A DNA stretch of 64,000 nucleotides, from the NCBI GenBank assembly GCA_949317995.1, contig OX439046.1, positions 78,340,570 to 78,404,569 of the forward strand, given 5' to 3'. This stretch comes from Acholoe squamosa. Taxonomy: Eukaryota > Annelida > Polychaeta > Phyllodocida > Polynoidae. Shown one piece after another: positions 14,640-26,720 of this stretch. Position 1 is the first letter of the stretch, and each line of letters starts with the position of its first letter. The notes below the pieces were generated by a model. The model saw nothing but the letters and a program-made list of their open reading frames with translations, was not told the DNA's origin and did not search any database. Made by a program: the position numbers and the translations under genes.

Positions 14640-17097
14640 TCAGTGACAGACATAGATTGGTTCCATGGTGTAAGTACTGTACCATACAGGGTGCCTTGTG
14701 TCAGTGACATAGATTGGTTCCATGGTGTAAGTCCTGTACCATACAGGGTGCCTTGTGTCAGTGACATAGATTGGTTCCATGGTGTAAGTCCTGTACCATA
14801 CAGGGTGCCTTGTGTCAGTGACAGACATAGATTGGTACCATGGTGTAAGTTCTGTACCATACAGAACCGAGGCAACTCGAGTCAGAACTAAAGTCAATGG
14901 ATTGCAATCCACCAATTTCGATTGCATTCAATGTAAGAATTACCTTACGACCATCTTCCACGTGAGATTACATTGAATAAAAGAAGTCGCCTGACTTCAT
15001 TGAAATGAAATACATGGTGCCTTGTGTCAGTGACAGATATAGATGGGTTCCATGGTGTAAGTCATGTACCATACAGGGTGCCTTGTGTCAGTGACATGGA
15101 TTGGTTCCATGGTGTAAGTACTGTACCATACAGGGTGCCTTGTGTCACTGACAGACATAGATTAGTACCATGGTGTAAGTACTGTACCATACAGGGTGCC
15201 TTGTGTCAGAGACATAGATTGGTTCCATGGTGTAAGTCATGTACCATACAGGGTGCCTTGTGTCACTGACAGACATAGATTAGTACCATGGTGTAAGTAC
15301 TGTACCATACAGGGTGCCTTGTGTCACAGACATAGATGGGTTCCATGGTGTAAGTCATGTACCATACAGGGTGCCTTGTGTCAGTGACATAGATTGGTTC
15401 CATGGTGTAAGTACTGTACCATACAGGGTGCCTTGTGTCAGTGACATGGATTGGTTCCATGGTGTAAGTACTGTACCATACAGAGTGCCTTGTGTCACTG
15501 ACAGACATAGATGGGTTCCATGGTGTAAGTCATGTACCATACAGGGTGCCTTGTGTCAGTGACATAGATTGGTTCCATGGTATAAGTACTGTACCATAGA
15601 GGGTGCCTTGTGTCAGAGAAATAGATTGGTTCCATGGTGTAAGTACTGTACCATACAGGGTGCCTTGTGTCACTGACAGACATAGATTGGTACCATGATG
15701 TTAGTACTGTACCATACAGGGTGCCTTGTGTCACTGACAGACATAGATTGGTACCATGATGTTAGTACTGTACCATACAGGGTGCCTTGTGTCACAGACA
15801 TAGATTGGTTCCATGGTGTAAGTACTGTACCACACAGGGTGCCTTGTGTCAGTGACATAGATTGGTTCCATGGTGTAAGTCCTGTACCATACAGGGTGCC
15901 TTGTGTCACAGACAAAGATTGGTTCCATGGTGTAAGTACTGTACCATACAGGGTGCCTTGTGTCAGAGACATAGATTGGTTCCATGGTGTAAGTACTGTA
16001 CCATACAGGATGCCTTGTGTCAGTGATATAGATTGGTTCCATGGTGTAAGTACAGTACCATACAGGGTGCCTTGTGTCAATGACAGACATAGAGTGGTTC
16101 CATGGTGTAAGTCCTGTACCATACAGGGTGCCTTGTGTCAGTGACAGACATAGATTGGTTTCATGGTGTAAGTACTGTACCATACAGGGTGCCTTGTGTC
16201 AGTGACAGACATAGATTGGTACCATGGTGTAAGTACTGTACCATACAGGGTGCCTTGTGTCACAGACATAGATTGGTTCCATGGTGTAAGTACTGTACCA
16301 TACAGGATACCTTGTGTCACTGACAGACATAGATTGGTACCATGGTGTAAGTCCTGTACCATACAGGGTGCCTTGTGTCAGTGACAGACATAGATTGGGT
16401 CCATGGTGTAAGTCCTGTACCATACAGGGTGCCTTGTGTCAGTGACATAGATTGGTTCCATGGTGTAAGTCCTGTACCATACAGGGTGCCTTGTGTCACT
16501 GAAAGACATAGATTGGTACCATGGTGTAAGTCCTGTACCATACAGGGTGCCTTGTGTCAGTGACAGACATAGATTGGTTCCATGCTGTAAGTCTTGTACC
16601 TTACAGGATGCCTTGTGTCAGTGACATAGATTGGTTCCATGCTGTAAGTCCTGTACCATACAGGGTGCCTTGTGTCAGTGACAGACATAGATTGGTTCCA
16701 TGGTGTAAGTCATGTACCATACAGGGTGCTTTGTGTCAGTGACAGACATAGATTGGTTCCATGGTGTAAGTCCTGTACCATACAGGGTGCCTTGTGTCAG
16801 TGACAGACATAGATTGGTTTCATGGTGTAAGTACTGTACCATACAGGATGCCTTGTGTCAGTGACAGACATAGATTGGTTCCATGCTGTAAGTCTTGTAC
16901 CTTACAGGATGCCTTGTGTCAGTGACATAGATTGGTTCCATGCTGTAGGTCCTGTACCATACAGGGTGCCTTGTGTCAGTGACAGACATAGATTGGTTCC
17001 ATGGTGTAAGTCCTGTACCATACAGGGTGCCTTGTGTCAGTGACAGACATAGATTGGTTCCATGGTGTAAGTCCTGTACCATACAGGGTGCCTTGTG
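14640..17097. repeat. 2.46-kb higher-order duplication, first copy
   Basis: This segment matches the one starting at about 17098 at an offset of 2458 bp, including a non-repeat insert. The offset rises to 2519 bp after a 61-bp (one-unit) indel near 16135 to 18654. The order of rare variants (gacaaagattgg units, ccatgatgttag units, ccatgctgtaag units) is the same in both copies. The second copy runs to about 19620. Confidence 0.85.
14865..15009. other. 145-bp non-repeat insert in the 57/61-bp array, copy 1
   Basis: A unit is broken after tgtaccatacag and about 145 bp of unrelated sequence follows before the array resumes at atacatggtgcc. The insert is rich in inverted symmetry. There is a 14-bp perfect palindrome (tggattgcaatcca, 14898-14911), an 11-bp inverted repeat (attcaatgtaa at 14926-14936 with its complement at 14968-14978), and a 6-bp stem with a 4-base loop (gaagtc-gcct-gacttc, 14983-14998). 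I see no open frame of note and no clear terminal inverted repeats or target duplication. It may be an old mobile fragment or a relic of pre-array DNA. Confidence 0.7.
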
Positions 17098-17322
17098 TCA
17101 GTGACAGACATAGATTAGTACCATGGTGTAAGTACTGTACCATACAGGGTGCCTTGTGTCAGTGACATAGATTGGTACCATGGTGTAAGTCCTGTACCAT
17201 ACAGGGTGCCTTGTGTCAGTGACATAGATTGGTTCCATGGTGTAAGTCCTGTACCATACAGGGTGCCTTGTGTCAGTGACAGACATAGATTGGTACCATG
17301 GTGTAAGTTCTGTACCATACAG

Positions 17323-17467
17323 AACCGAGGCAACTCGAGTCAGAACTAAAGTCAATGGATTGCAATCCACCAATTTCGATTGCATTCAATGTAAGAATTA
17401 CCTTACGACCATCTTCCACGTGAGATTACATTGAATAAAAGAAGTCGCCTGACTTCATTGAAATGAA
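17323..17467. other. 145-bp non-repeat insert, copy 2
   Basis: Essentially identical to the insert at 14865-15009, offset by 2458 bp, with the same palindromes. The exit junction reads atacacggtgcc rather than atacatggtgcc. It was carried along by the segmental duplication rather than inserted twice, because the flanking units match too. Confidence 0.7.
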
Positions 17468-20240
17468 ATACACGGTGCCTTGTGTCAGTGACAGATATAG
17501 ATGGGTTCCATGGTGTAAGTCATGTACCATACAGGGTGCCTTGTGTCAGTGACATGGATTGGTTCCATGGTGTAAGTACTGTACCATACAGGGTGCCTTG
17601 TGTCACTGACAGACATAGATTAGTACCATGGTGTAAGTACTGTACCATACAGGGTGCCTTGTGTCAGAGACATAGATTGGTTCCATGGTGTAAGTCATGT
17701 ACCATACAGGGTGCCTTGTGTCACTGACAGACATAGATTAGTACCATGGTGTAAGTACTGTACCATACAGGGTGCCTTGTGTCACAGACATAGATGGGTT
17801 CCATGGTGTAAGTCATGTACCATACAGGGTGCCTTGTGTCAGTGACATAGATTGGTTCCATGGTGTAAGTACTGTACCATACAGGGTGCCTTGTGTCAGT
17901 GACATGGATTGGTTCCATGGTGTAAGTACTGTACCATACAGAGTGCCTTGTGTCACTGACAGACATAGATGGGTTCCATGGTGTAAGTCATGTACCATAC
18001 AGGGTGCCTTGTGTCAGTGACATAGATTGGTTCCATGGTATAAGTACTGTACCATAGAGGGTGCCTTGTGTCAGAGAAATAGATTGGTTCCATGGTGTAA
18101 GTACTGTACCATACAGGGTGCCTTGTGTCACTGACAGACATAGATTGGTACCATGATGTTAGTACTGTACCATACAGGGTGCCTTGTGTCACTGACAGAC
18201 ATAGATTGGTACCATGATGTTAGTACTGTACCATACAGGGTGCCTTGTGTCACAGACATAGATTGGTTCCATGGTGTAAGTACTGTACCACACAGGGTGC
18301 CTTGTGTCAGTGACATAGATTGGTTCCATGGTGTAAGTCCTGTACCATACAGGGTGCCTTGTGTCACAGACAAAGATTGGTTCCATGGTGTAAGTACTGT
18401 ACCATACAGGGTGCCTTGTGTCAGAGACATAGATTGGTTCCATGGTGTAAGTACTGTACCATACAGGATGCCTTGTGTCAGTGATATAGATTGGTTCCAT
18501 GGTGTAAGTACAGTACCATACAGGGTGCCTTGTGTCAGTGACAGACATAGAGTGGTTCCATGGTGTAAGTCCTGTACCATACAGGGTGCCTTGTGTCAGT
18601 GACAGACATAGATTGGTTCCATGGTGTAAGTCCTGTACCATACAGGGTGCCTTGTGTCAGTGACAGACATAGATTGGTTTCATGGTGTAAGTACTGTACC
18701 ATACAGGGTGCCTTGTGTCAGTGACAGACATAGATTGGTACCATGGTGTAAGTACTGTACCATACAGGGTGCCTTGTGTCACAGACATAGATTGGTTCCA
18801 TGGTGTAAGTACTGTACCATACAGGATACCTTGTGTCACTGACAGACATAGATTGGTACCATGGTGTAAGTCCTGTACCATACAGGGTGCCTTGTGTCAG
18901 TGACAGACATAGATTGGGTCCATGGTGTAAGTCCTGTACCATACAGGGTGCCTTGTGTCAGTGACATAGATTGGTTCCATGGTGTAAGTCCTGTACCATA
19001 CAGGGTGCCTTGTGTCACTGAAAGACATAGATTGGTACCATGGTGTAAGTCCTGTACCATACAGGGTGCCTTGTGTCAGTGACAGACATAGATTGGTTCC
19101 ATGCTGTAAGTCTTGTACCTTACAGGATGCCTTGTGTCAGTGACATAGATTGGTTCCATGCTGTAAGTCCTGTACCATACAGGGTGCCTTGTGTCAGTGA
19201 CAGACATAGATTGGTTCCATGGTGTAAGTCATGTACCATACAGGGTGCTTTGTGTCAGTGACAGACATAGATTGGTTCCATGGTGTAAGTCCTGTACCAT
19301 ACAGGGTGCCTTGTGTCAGTGACAGACATAGATTGGTTTCATGGTGTAAGTACTGTACCATACAGGATGCCTTGTGTCAGTGACAGACATAGATTGGTTC
19401 CATGCTGTAAGTCTTGTACCTTACAGGATGCCTTGTGTCAGTGACATAGATTGGTTCCATGCTGTAGGTCCTGTACCATACAGGGTGCCTTGTGTCAGTG
19501 ACAGACATAGATTGGTTCCATGGTGTAAGTCCTGTACCATACAGGGTGCCTTGTGTCAGTGACAGACATAGATTAGTACCATGGTGTAAGTACTGTACCA
19601 TACAGGGTGCCTTGTGTCAGTGACATAGATTGGTACCATGGTGTAAGTACTGTACCATACAGGGTCCCTTGTGTCAGTGACATAGATTGGTTCCATGGTG
19701 CAAGTACTGTACCATACAGGGTCCCTTGTGTCAGTGACATAGAGTGGTTCCACGGTGTAAGTCCTGTACCATACAGGGTGCCTTGTGTCACTGACAGACA
19801 TAGATTGGTTCCATGGTGTAAGTCCTGTACCATACAGGGTGCCTTGTGTCACAGACATAGATTGGTTCCATGGTGTAAGTCCTGTTCCTTACAGGATGCC
19901 TTGTGTCAGTGACATAGATTGGTTCCATGGTGTAAGTACTGTACCATACAGGGTGCCTTGTGTCAGTGACAGACATAGATTGGTTCCATGGTGTAAGTAC
20001 TGTACCATACAGGATGCCTTGTGTCAGTGACAGACATAGATTGGTTCCATGGTGTAAGTCCTGTACCATACAGGATGCCTTGTGTCAATGACATAGATTG
20101 GTTCCATGGTGTAAGTACTGTACCATACAGGGTGCCTTGTGTCAGTGACAGACATAGATTGGTACCATGGTGTAAGTCCTGTACCATACAGGGTGCCTTG
20201 TCTGACTGACAAACATAGATTGGTTCCATGGTGTAAGGCC

Positions 20241-20481
20241 TTGTGAGGAATGGTGGAAATGTATGTCACCATCATGTGTCTTTGTCTATGTATTGCTGTT
20301 GAGGGTACAGTGGGTGGAAGCTCGCAAATTGTATTGAGATAAATGAATGTGGAAGAAGCAACAGTAAGGGTAATGATTGCACATGGGAAGGGACAGCAGC
20401 AAGGATGAAGGTGAATATTCAAGTAAGATAGATGTATCACATACAGCCTAGACACATTATGCCCCTTTTGTCTGTCAAGTT
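20241..20481. other. Unique spacer between arrays
   Basis: About 240 bp of non-repetitive sequence between the first array and the 41/42-bp array. I see no supportable gene, RNA or transposon signature in it. Confidence 0.6.
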
Positions 20482-21217
20482 GCATGCAGCACTCACTACA
20501 TCATGATGCAAGGATGCAGCACTGGTGAGTAACTCACTAAGTTATGATGCATGGATGCAGCACTGGTGAGTAACTCACTTAGTTATGATGCAAGGATGCA
20601 GCACTGGTGAGTAACTCACTGCTGTCATGATGCATGGATGCAGCACTGGTGAGTAACTCACTAAGTCATGATGCATGGATGCAGCACTGGTGAGTAACTC
20701 ACTAAGTCATGATGCATGGATGCAGCACTGGTGAGTAACTCACTTAGTTATGATGCATGGATGCAGCACTGGTGAGTAACTCACTAAGTTATGATGCATG
20801 GATGCAGCACTGGTGAGTAACTCACTTAGTTATGATGCATGGATGCAGCACTGGTGAGTAACTCACTAAGTCATGATGCATGGATGCAGCACTGGTGAGT
20901 AACTCACTGCTGTCATGATGCATGGATGCAGCACTGGTGAGTAACTCACTGCTGTCATGATGCATGGATGCAGCACTGGTGAGTAACTCACTTAGTTATA
21001 ATGCATGGATGCAGCACTGGTGAGTAACTCACTAAGTCATGATGCATGGATGCAGCACTGGTGAGTAACTCACTGCTGTCATGATGCATGGATGCAGCAC
21101 TGGTGAGTAACTCACTGCTGTCATGATGCATGGATGCAGCACTGGTGAGTAACTCACTAAGTCATGATGCATGGATGCAGCACTGGTGAGTAACTCACTA
21201 AGTCATGATGCATGGAT
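20482..21217. repeat. 41/42-bp minisatellite, about 17 copies
   Basis: Each unit contains gcagcactggtgagtaactc, then one of three slot variants (actaagtcat, acttagttat, actgctgtcat), then gatgcatggat. The actgctgtcat variant makes the unit 42 bp instead of 41. The segment gtgagt-a-actcac is a quasi-palindrome, and GGTGAGTAA matches a 5' splice-site consensus in every unit. The first copy is degenerate. No coding role is suggested. Confidence 0.95.
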
Positions 21218-21390
21218 TGTGCTACTAGAAGGGTCAGGAAGGCTGGAAAATAGGTCTAGGTTGTAGGCAGTTAATAACAGAATTATGCCTTTATTAGCAC
21301 CCACAATCCGTAAGTTAAAAAAAAACACAAGTAATTGGGTCATCTGGTTGACACCTATCACACTACATGTTATATCACGTCATCTTTTAA

Positions 21391-23057
21391 GTACCGTTAT
21401 GTACCGTCATGTACCATCGTGTACCACCATGTACCACCATCATGTACCATCATGTACCACCATCATGTACCTCCATCATGTACCACCGTTATGTACCACC
21501 ATCATGTACCACCATGTACCACCATCATGTACCTCCATCATGTACCACCACCATGTACCACCATGTACCACCATCATGTACCACCGTTATGTACCACCAT
21601 CATGTACCACCATGTACCACCATCATGTACCTCCATCATGTACCACCACCATGTACCACCATGTACCACCTTCATGTACCACCATCATGTACCACCATCA
21701 TGTACCACCACCATGTATCACCATCATGTACCACCGTTATGTTCCATCATGTACCATCATGTACCACAGTTATGTACCACCACCATGTACCACCATCATG
21801 TACCACCATCATGTACCTCCATCATGTACCACCACCATGTACCACCATGTACCACCATCATGTACCACCATCATGTACCACCATCATGTACCACCACCAT
21901 GTACCATCATCATGTACCACCGTTATGTTCCATCATGTACCATCATGTACCACAGTTATGTACCACCACCATGTACCACCACCATGTACCACAATCATGT
22001 ACCACCGTTATGTACCACCATCATGTACCACCATGTACCACCATCATGTACCTCCATCATGTACCACCACCATGTACCACCATGTACCACCACCATGTAC
22101 CACCACCATGTACCACCATCATGTACCACCATCATGTACCTCCATGATGTACCACCATCATGTACCACCATCATGTACCACCATCATGTACCACCACCAT
22201 GTACCACCATCATGTACCACCATCATGTACCACCATCATGTACCACCATCATGTACCACCCTCATGTACCACCCTCATGTACCACCATCATGTACCACCA
22301 TCATGTACCACCACCATGTACCACCATCATGTACCACCATCATGTACCTCCATGATGTACCACCATCATGTACCACCATCATGTACCACCATCATGTACC
22401 ACCACCATGTACCACCATCATGTACCACCATCATGTACCACCATCATGTACCACCATCATGTACCACCCTCATGTACCACCCTCATGTACTACCTTCATG
22501 TACCACCATGATGTACCACCATGATGTACCTCCATCATGTACCACCATCATGTACCACCATCATGTACCACCATCATGTACCACCACCATGTACCACCAT
22601 CATGTACCTCCATGATGTACCACCATCATGTACCACCATCATGTACCACCATCATGTACCACCATCATGTACCACCATCATGTACCACCACCATGTACCA
22701 CCGTCATGTACCACCGTTATGTACCATCATGTACCATCATGTACCACCGTTATGTACCACCACCATGTACCACCATCATGTACCACCATCATGTACCTCC
22801 ATCATGTACCACTACCATGTACCACCATGTACCACCATCATGTACCACCATCATGTACCTCCATCATGTACCACCACCATGTACCACCATCATGTATCAT
22901 CATGTACCACCATTATGTACCATCATGTACCCTTATGTACCATCATGAACCATCATGTGCAATCGTCATGTGCCATCATATACCCTTTTGTACCATCACC
23001 CTCTACCATCAAGGACCGTCATGTACCCTCATCCTTTACCATCATGTACCATTATTG
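21391..23057. repeat. 10/13-bp minisatellite (catgtaccaccat)
   Basis: About 130 short units, mainly 13 bp (catgtaccaccat) mixed with 10-bp versions (catgtaccat). Three 13-bp units make 39 bp, so long open frames rich in Met-Tyr-His and Pro-Pro-Cys appear in all three plus frames and are artefacts. A longer pattern is visible: a block marked by gttatgttcc recurs 186 bp apart (21736 and 21922). Units decay towards the right end, from about 22900. The preceding 173 bp (21218-21390) is unique and shows nothing recognisable. Confidence 0.95.
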
Positions 23058-23149
23058 ACATGGTGATTATTTGTAGCAGAATATATACCAGCAGAAAAGG
23101 GTCCACATACAGCTATGACAGTATCCGACCATGGTGCCTATTCTGTGAA

Positions 23150-23349
23150 GTACTGTAAACCCCCGCCCCATAAGCCGATTTTTTTCTGCTGTTTTCAGTC
23201 AGAATTGGTTTCTAATTCATCATAAAAGGGGCTTATGACCGGGGTTAAAATAGATAAAAGAGGCCCAAAAATTGGCTTATAACATTTTCCCAAAGTCTAT
23301 CAGAGGCTTATTTCTGAGGTGGGCTTATAAACGGGATTTTATGGTTGTA
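23150..23349. mobile_element. Candidate MITE-like element with imperfect terminal inverted repeats
   Basis: The left end (tactgtaaacccccgcccc, then ataagcc) and the reverse complement of the right end (gggcttataaacgggatttt, then atggttgta) align imperfectly over about 25 bp. Further ggcttat words occur inside, near 23230, 23274 and 23305. An atggtgcctat direct repeat lies just outside at about 23131 and 23367, but it does not abut the termini, so it is not a clean target duplication. There is no open frame for a transposase. It could be a small non-autonomous DNA transposon or a conserved dispersed repeat. Confidence 0.45.
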
Positions 23350-23395
23350 GCACTAGGTATATAATAATGGTGCCTATATGACCAACTATGAAGAA

Positions 23396-26311
23396 GCCTC
23401 ACACCTTATACACAAGCAGTAAATGCACCTTATACAGCAGCAGTAAATGCACCTTATACAGCACCAGTAAATGCACCTTATACACCAGCAGTAAATGCAC
23501 CTTATACACCAGCAGTAAATGCACCTTATACACCAGCAGTAAATGGACCTTATACAACAGCAGTAAATGCACCTTGTATAGCAATAAATGCACCTTATAC
23601 AGCAGCAGTAAATGCACCTTATACTGCACCAGAAAATGCACCTTATACAGCAGCAGTAAATGCACCTTATACACCAGCAGTAAATGCACCTTATACACCA
23701 GCAGTAAATGGACCTTATACAGCAGCAGTAAATGCACCTTATACAGCAGTAAATGCACCTGATACACCAACAGTAAATGCACCTTATACACAAGCAGTAA
23801 TGGCACCTTATACAGCAGCAGTACATGCACCTTATACACCAGCAGTAAATGCACCTTATACAGCATCAGTAAATGCACCTTATACAGCAGCAGTAAATGC
23901 ACTTTGTATAGCAGTAAATGGACCTTATACAGCAGAAAATAAATGGACCTTATACAGCAGCAGTAAATGGACCTTATACAGCAGCAGTAAATGGACCTTA
24001 TACAGCAGCAGTAAATGGACCTTATACAGCACCAGTAAATGCACCTTGTATAGCAGTAAAGGGACCTTATACAGCAGCAGTAAATGCACCTTATACAGCA
24101 GCAGTAAATGCACCTTATACAGCAGCAGTAAATGGACCTTATACAGCAGCGGTAAATGCACCTTATACAACAGCAGTAAATGGACCTTATACAGCAGCAG
24201 TAAATGGACCTTGTACAGCAGCAGTAAATGCACTTTGTATAGCAGTAAATGGACCTTATACAGCAGCAATAAATGGACCTTATACAGCAGCAGTAAATGC
24301 ACCTTATACAGCACCAGTAAATGCACCTTATACACCAGCAGTAAATGCACCTTAAACAACAGCAGTAATTTATGCACCTTATACAGCTGCAGTAAATGCA
24401 CCTTATACACCAGCAGTAAATGCACTTTGTACAGCAGCAGTAAATGTACCTTATACAGAAGTAAATGCACCTTATACAGCAGCAGTAAATGCACCTTGTA
24501 CAGCAGCAGTAAATGCACCTTGTACACCAGCAGTAAATGGACCTTATACAGCAGCAGTAAATGCACCTTGTATAGCAGTAAATGCACCTTATACACCAGC
24601 AGTAAATGGACCTTATACAGCAGCAGTAAATGCACCTTGTACAGCAGTAAATGCACCTTATACACCAGCAGTAAATGCACTTTGTACAGCAGCAGTAAAT
24701 GCACCTTATACACCAGCAGTAAATGCACCTTTTACAACAGCAGTAAATGGACCTTATACAGCAGCAGTAAATGCACCTGATACAGCACCAGTAAATGCAC
24801 CTTATACAGCACCAGTAAATGGACATTATACAGCAGCAGTACATGCACCTTATACAGCACCAGTAAATGGACCTTATACAGCAGCAGTACATGCACCTTG
24901 TACAGCAGCATTAAATGGACCTTATACAGCACCAGTAAATGCACCTTATACAGCACCATTAAATGCACCTTATACAGCACCAGTAAATGGACCTTATACA
25001 GCAGCAGTACATGCACCTTATACAGCAGCAGTAAATGCACCTTATACAGCATCAGTAAATGCACCTTATACAGCAGTAAATGCACCTTGTACAGCAGCAT
25101 TAAGTGCACCTTATACACTAGCAGTAGATGCACCTTATACAGCACCAGTAAATGTACCTTATACACCAGCAGTAAATGCATCTTATACAGCATCAGTAAA
25201 TGCATCTCATACAGCATCAGTAAATGCACTTTGTATAGCAGTAAATGGACCTTATACAGCAGCAGTAAATGCACCTTATACAGCAGCAGTAAATGCATCT
25301 TATACAGCACCAGTAAATGCATCTTATATAGCAGCAGTAAATGCACTTTGTATAGCAGTAAATGGACCTTATACAGCAGCAGTAAATGGACCTTATACAG
25401 CTGCGGGAAATGGACCTTATACAGCAGCAGTAAATGCACCTTATACAGCAGCAGTAAATGGACCTTATACAGCAGCAGTAAATGCACCTTATACACCAGC
25501 AGTAAATGCACCTTATACACCAGCAGTAAATGTACCTTATACAGCAGTAAATGCACCTTATACACCAGCAGTAAATGCACCTTATACAGCAGCATTAAAT
25601 GCACCTTATACAGCAGCAGTAAATTGACCTTATACAGCAGCAGTAAATGGACCTTATACAGCAGCAGTAAATGCACCTTGTACAGCAGCAGTAAATGCAC
25701 CTTATACACCAGCAGTAAATGCACCTTATACAGCAGCAGTAAATGGACCTTATACAGCAGCAGTAAATGGACCTTGTACAGCAGCAGTAAATGCACCTTA
25801 TACACCAGCAGTAAATGGACCTTATACAACAGCAGTAAATGCACCTTATACACCAGCAGTAAATGGACCTTATACAGCAGCAGTAAATGCACCTTATACA
25901 CCAGCAGTAAATGGACCTTATACAGCAGCAGTAAATGCACCTTGTACAGCAGTAAATGGACCTTATACAGCAGCAGTAAATGCACCTTATACAGCACCAG
26001 AAAATGCACCTTGTACAGCAGTAAATGCACCTTATACAGGAGCAGTAAATGCACCTTTTACAGCAGCAGTAAATGGACCTTATACAGCAGCAGTAAATGC
26101 ACCTTGTACAGCAGTAAATGGACCTTATACAGCAGCATTAAATGCACCTTGTACAGCAGCAGTAAATGCACCTTATACAGGAGCAGTAAATGCACCTTTT
26201 ACAGCAGCAGTAAATGGACCTTATACAGCAGCAGTAAATGCACCTTGTACAGCAGCATTAAATGCACCTTGTATAGCATTAAATGCACCTTATACAGCAC
26301 TAAATGCACCT
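23396..26311. repeat. 24/21-bp minisatellite (taaatgcaccttatacagcagcag family)
   Basis: About 125 units built on gtaaatgcaccttatacagc. Full units are 24 bp, and versions lacking one cag or more are 21 or 18 bp. All lengths are multiples of three and the unit has few stops, so frames of 270 to 500 codons stay open on both strands at once; that symmetry argues against real coding. Variants include g for c (aatggacc), tgtaca for tataca, and attaaatg. The array ends at a decayed unit near 26311. Confidence 0.95.
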
Positions 26312-26540
26312 TCTAGAACAGCAAGCACAGTAAGCAATTAACCCCTTTTCAAAAGCATCCTCTGCAATACTAACCATTCCTCGCTCCAAGTCGACTTGAG
26401 CTAGCTGGGAGTACAAGAGTACGGAAAGAGGAGCTAGCTGGGAGTACAAAATTAAGATAGGAAAGGCCCGTGATGCACACTTGTAATCTCTGCAGTACAT
26501 AGCAGGTTACAGAGCACACAGTGAGTAGAGACTTTAGTCT
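26312..26540. other. Short unique stretch with a 33-bp tandem duplication
   Basis: Mostly unique DNA. The sequence gagctagctgggagtacaa occurs at 26398 and again at 26431, a 33-bp direct duplication. No gene is supportable. Confidence 0.6.
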
Positions 26541-26720
26541 CAGTGAAATAGATGCACCATGTGACACAGCTGAGTTATAGAGTACACAGTGATTGCAGAC
26601 ACCATGTACAGTGAAATAGATGCACCATGTGACACAGCTGTGTTATAGAGTACACAGTGATTGCAGACACCATGTACAGTGAAATAGATGCACCATGTGA
26701 CACAGCTGAGTTATAGTGAA
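26541..26720. repeat. 68-bp tandem repeat, about 2.6 copies
   Basis: The segment starting cagtgaaatagatgcaccat recurs at 26541, 26609 and 26677, exactly 68 bp apart. The third copy is cut short where the next array begins at 26721. The unit includes gacacagctgagttatag and tacacagtgattgcagacac. Confidence 0.9.

Larger units (their letters stand above)
1..20240. repeat. 57/61-bp minisatellite array with higher-order structure
   Basis: About 340 head-to-tail units. The core includes gttccatggtgtaagtactg followed by ctgtaccatacagggtgcc. Two length classes alternate: a 61-bp unit with cagtgacagacatag, and a 57-bp unit lacking 4 bp of that segment. The 57-bp unit keeps a reading frame and the 61-bp unit shifts it into a stop, which explains the many short open frames on both strands. 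The array is already running at base 1, so it extends left of the window. The last degraded unit ends near 20240. The consensus has no CpG. Each unit holds an NcoI-type ccatgg, a GTAAGT word and a small stem (ctgta-cca-tacag) that lengthens to 7 bp in the ccctgta variants. This is non-coding satellite-like DNA; no function can be read from it. Confidence 0.97.

Noticed and set aside
1-20240. CRISPR array
   Set aside because: Units are contiguous copies without unique spacers, unit length is 57 or 61 bp, and there are no cas genes; the DNA is eukaryotic.
1-20240. Covarying stem ctgta-cca-tacag in each 57/61-bp unit
   Set aside because: The stem lengthens or shortens only through changes on its left side while the right side stays ggg, so there is no compensatory change; selection on pairing is not indicated.
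21285-23066. Met-Tyr-His-rich frames of up to 371 codons
   Set aside because: Produced by 10- and 13-bp units in all three frames of the plus strand; not a real His/Tyr-rich protein.
23399-26316. Open frames of 267 to 497 codons on both strands in the 24/21-bp array
   Set aside because: They overlap on opposite strands, have perfectly periodic content and follow from unit lengths divisible by three. No start context, domain or intron signal supports a protein.
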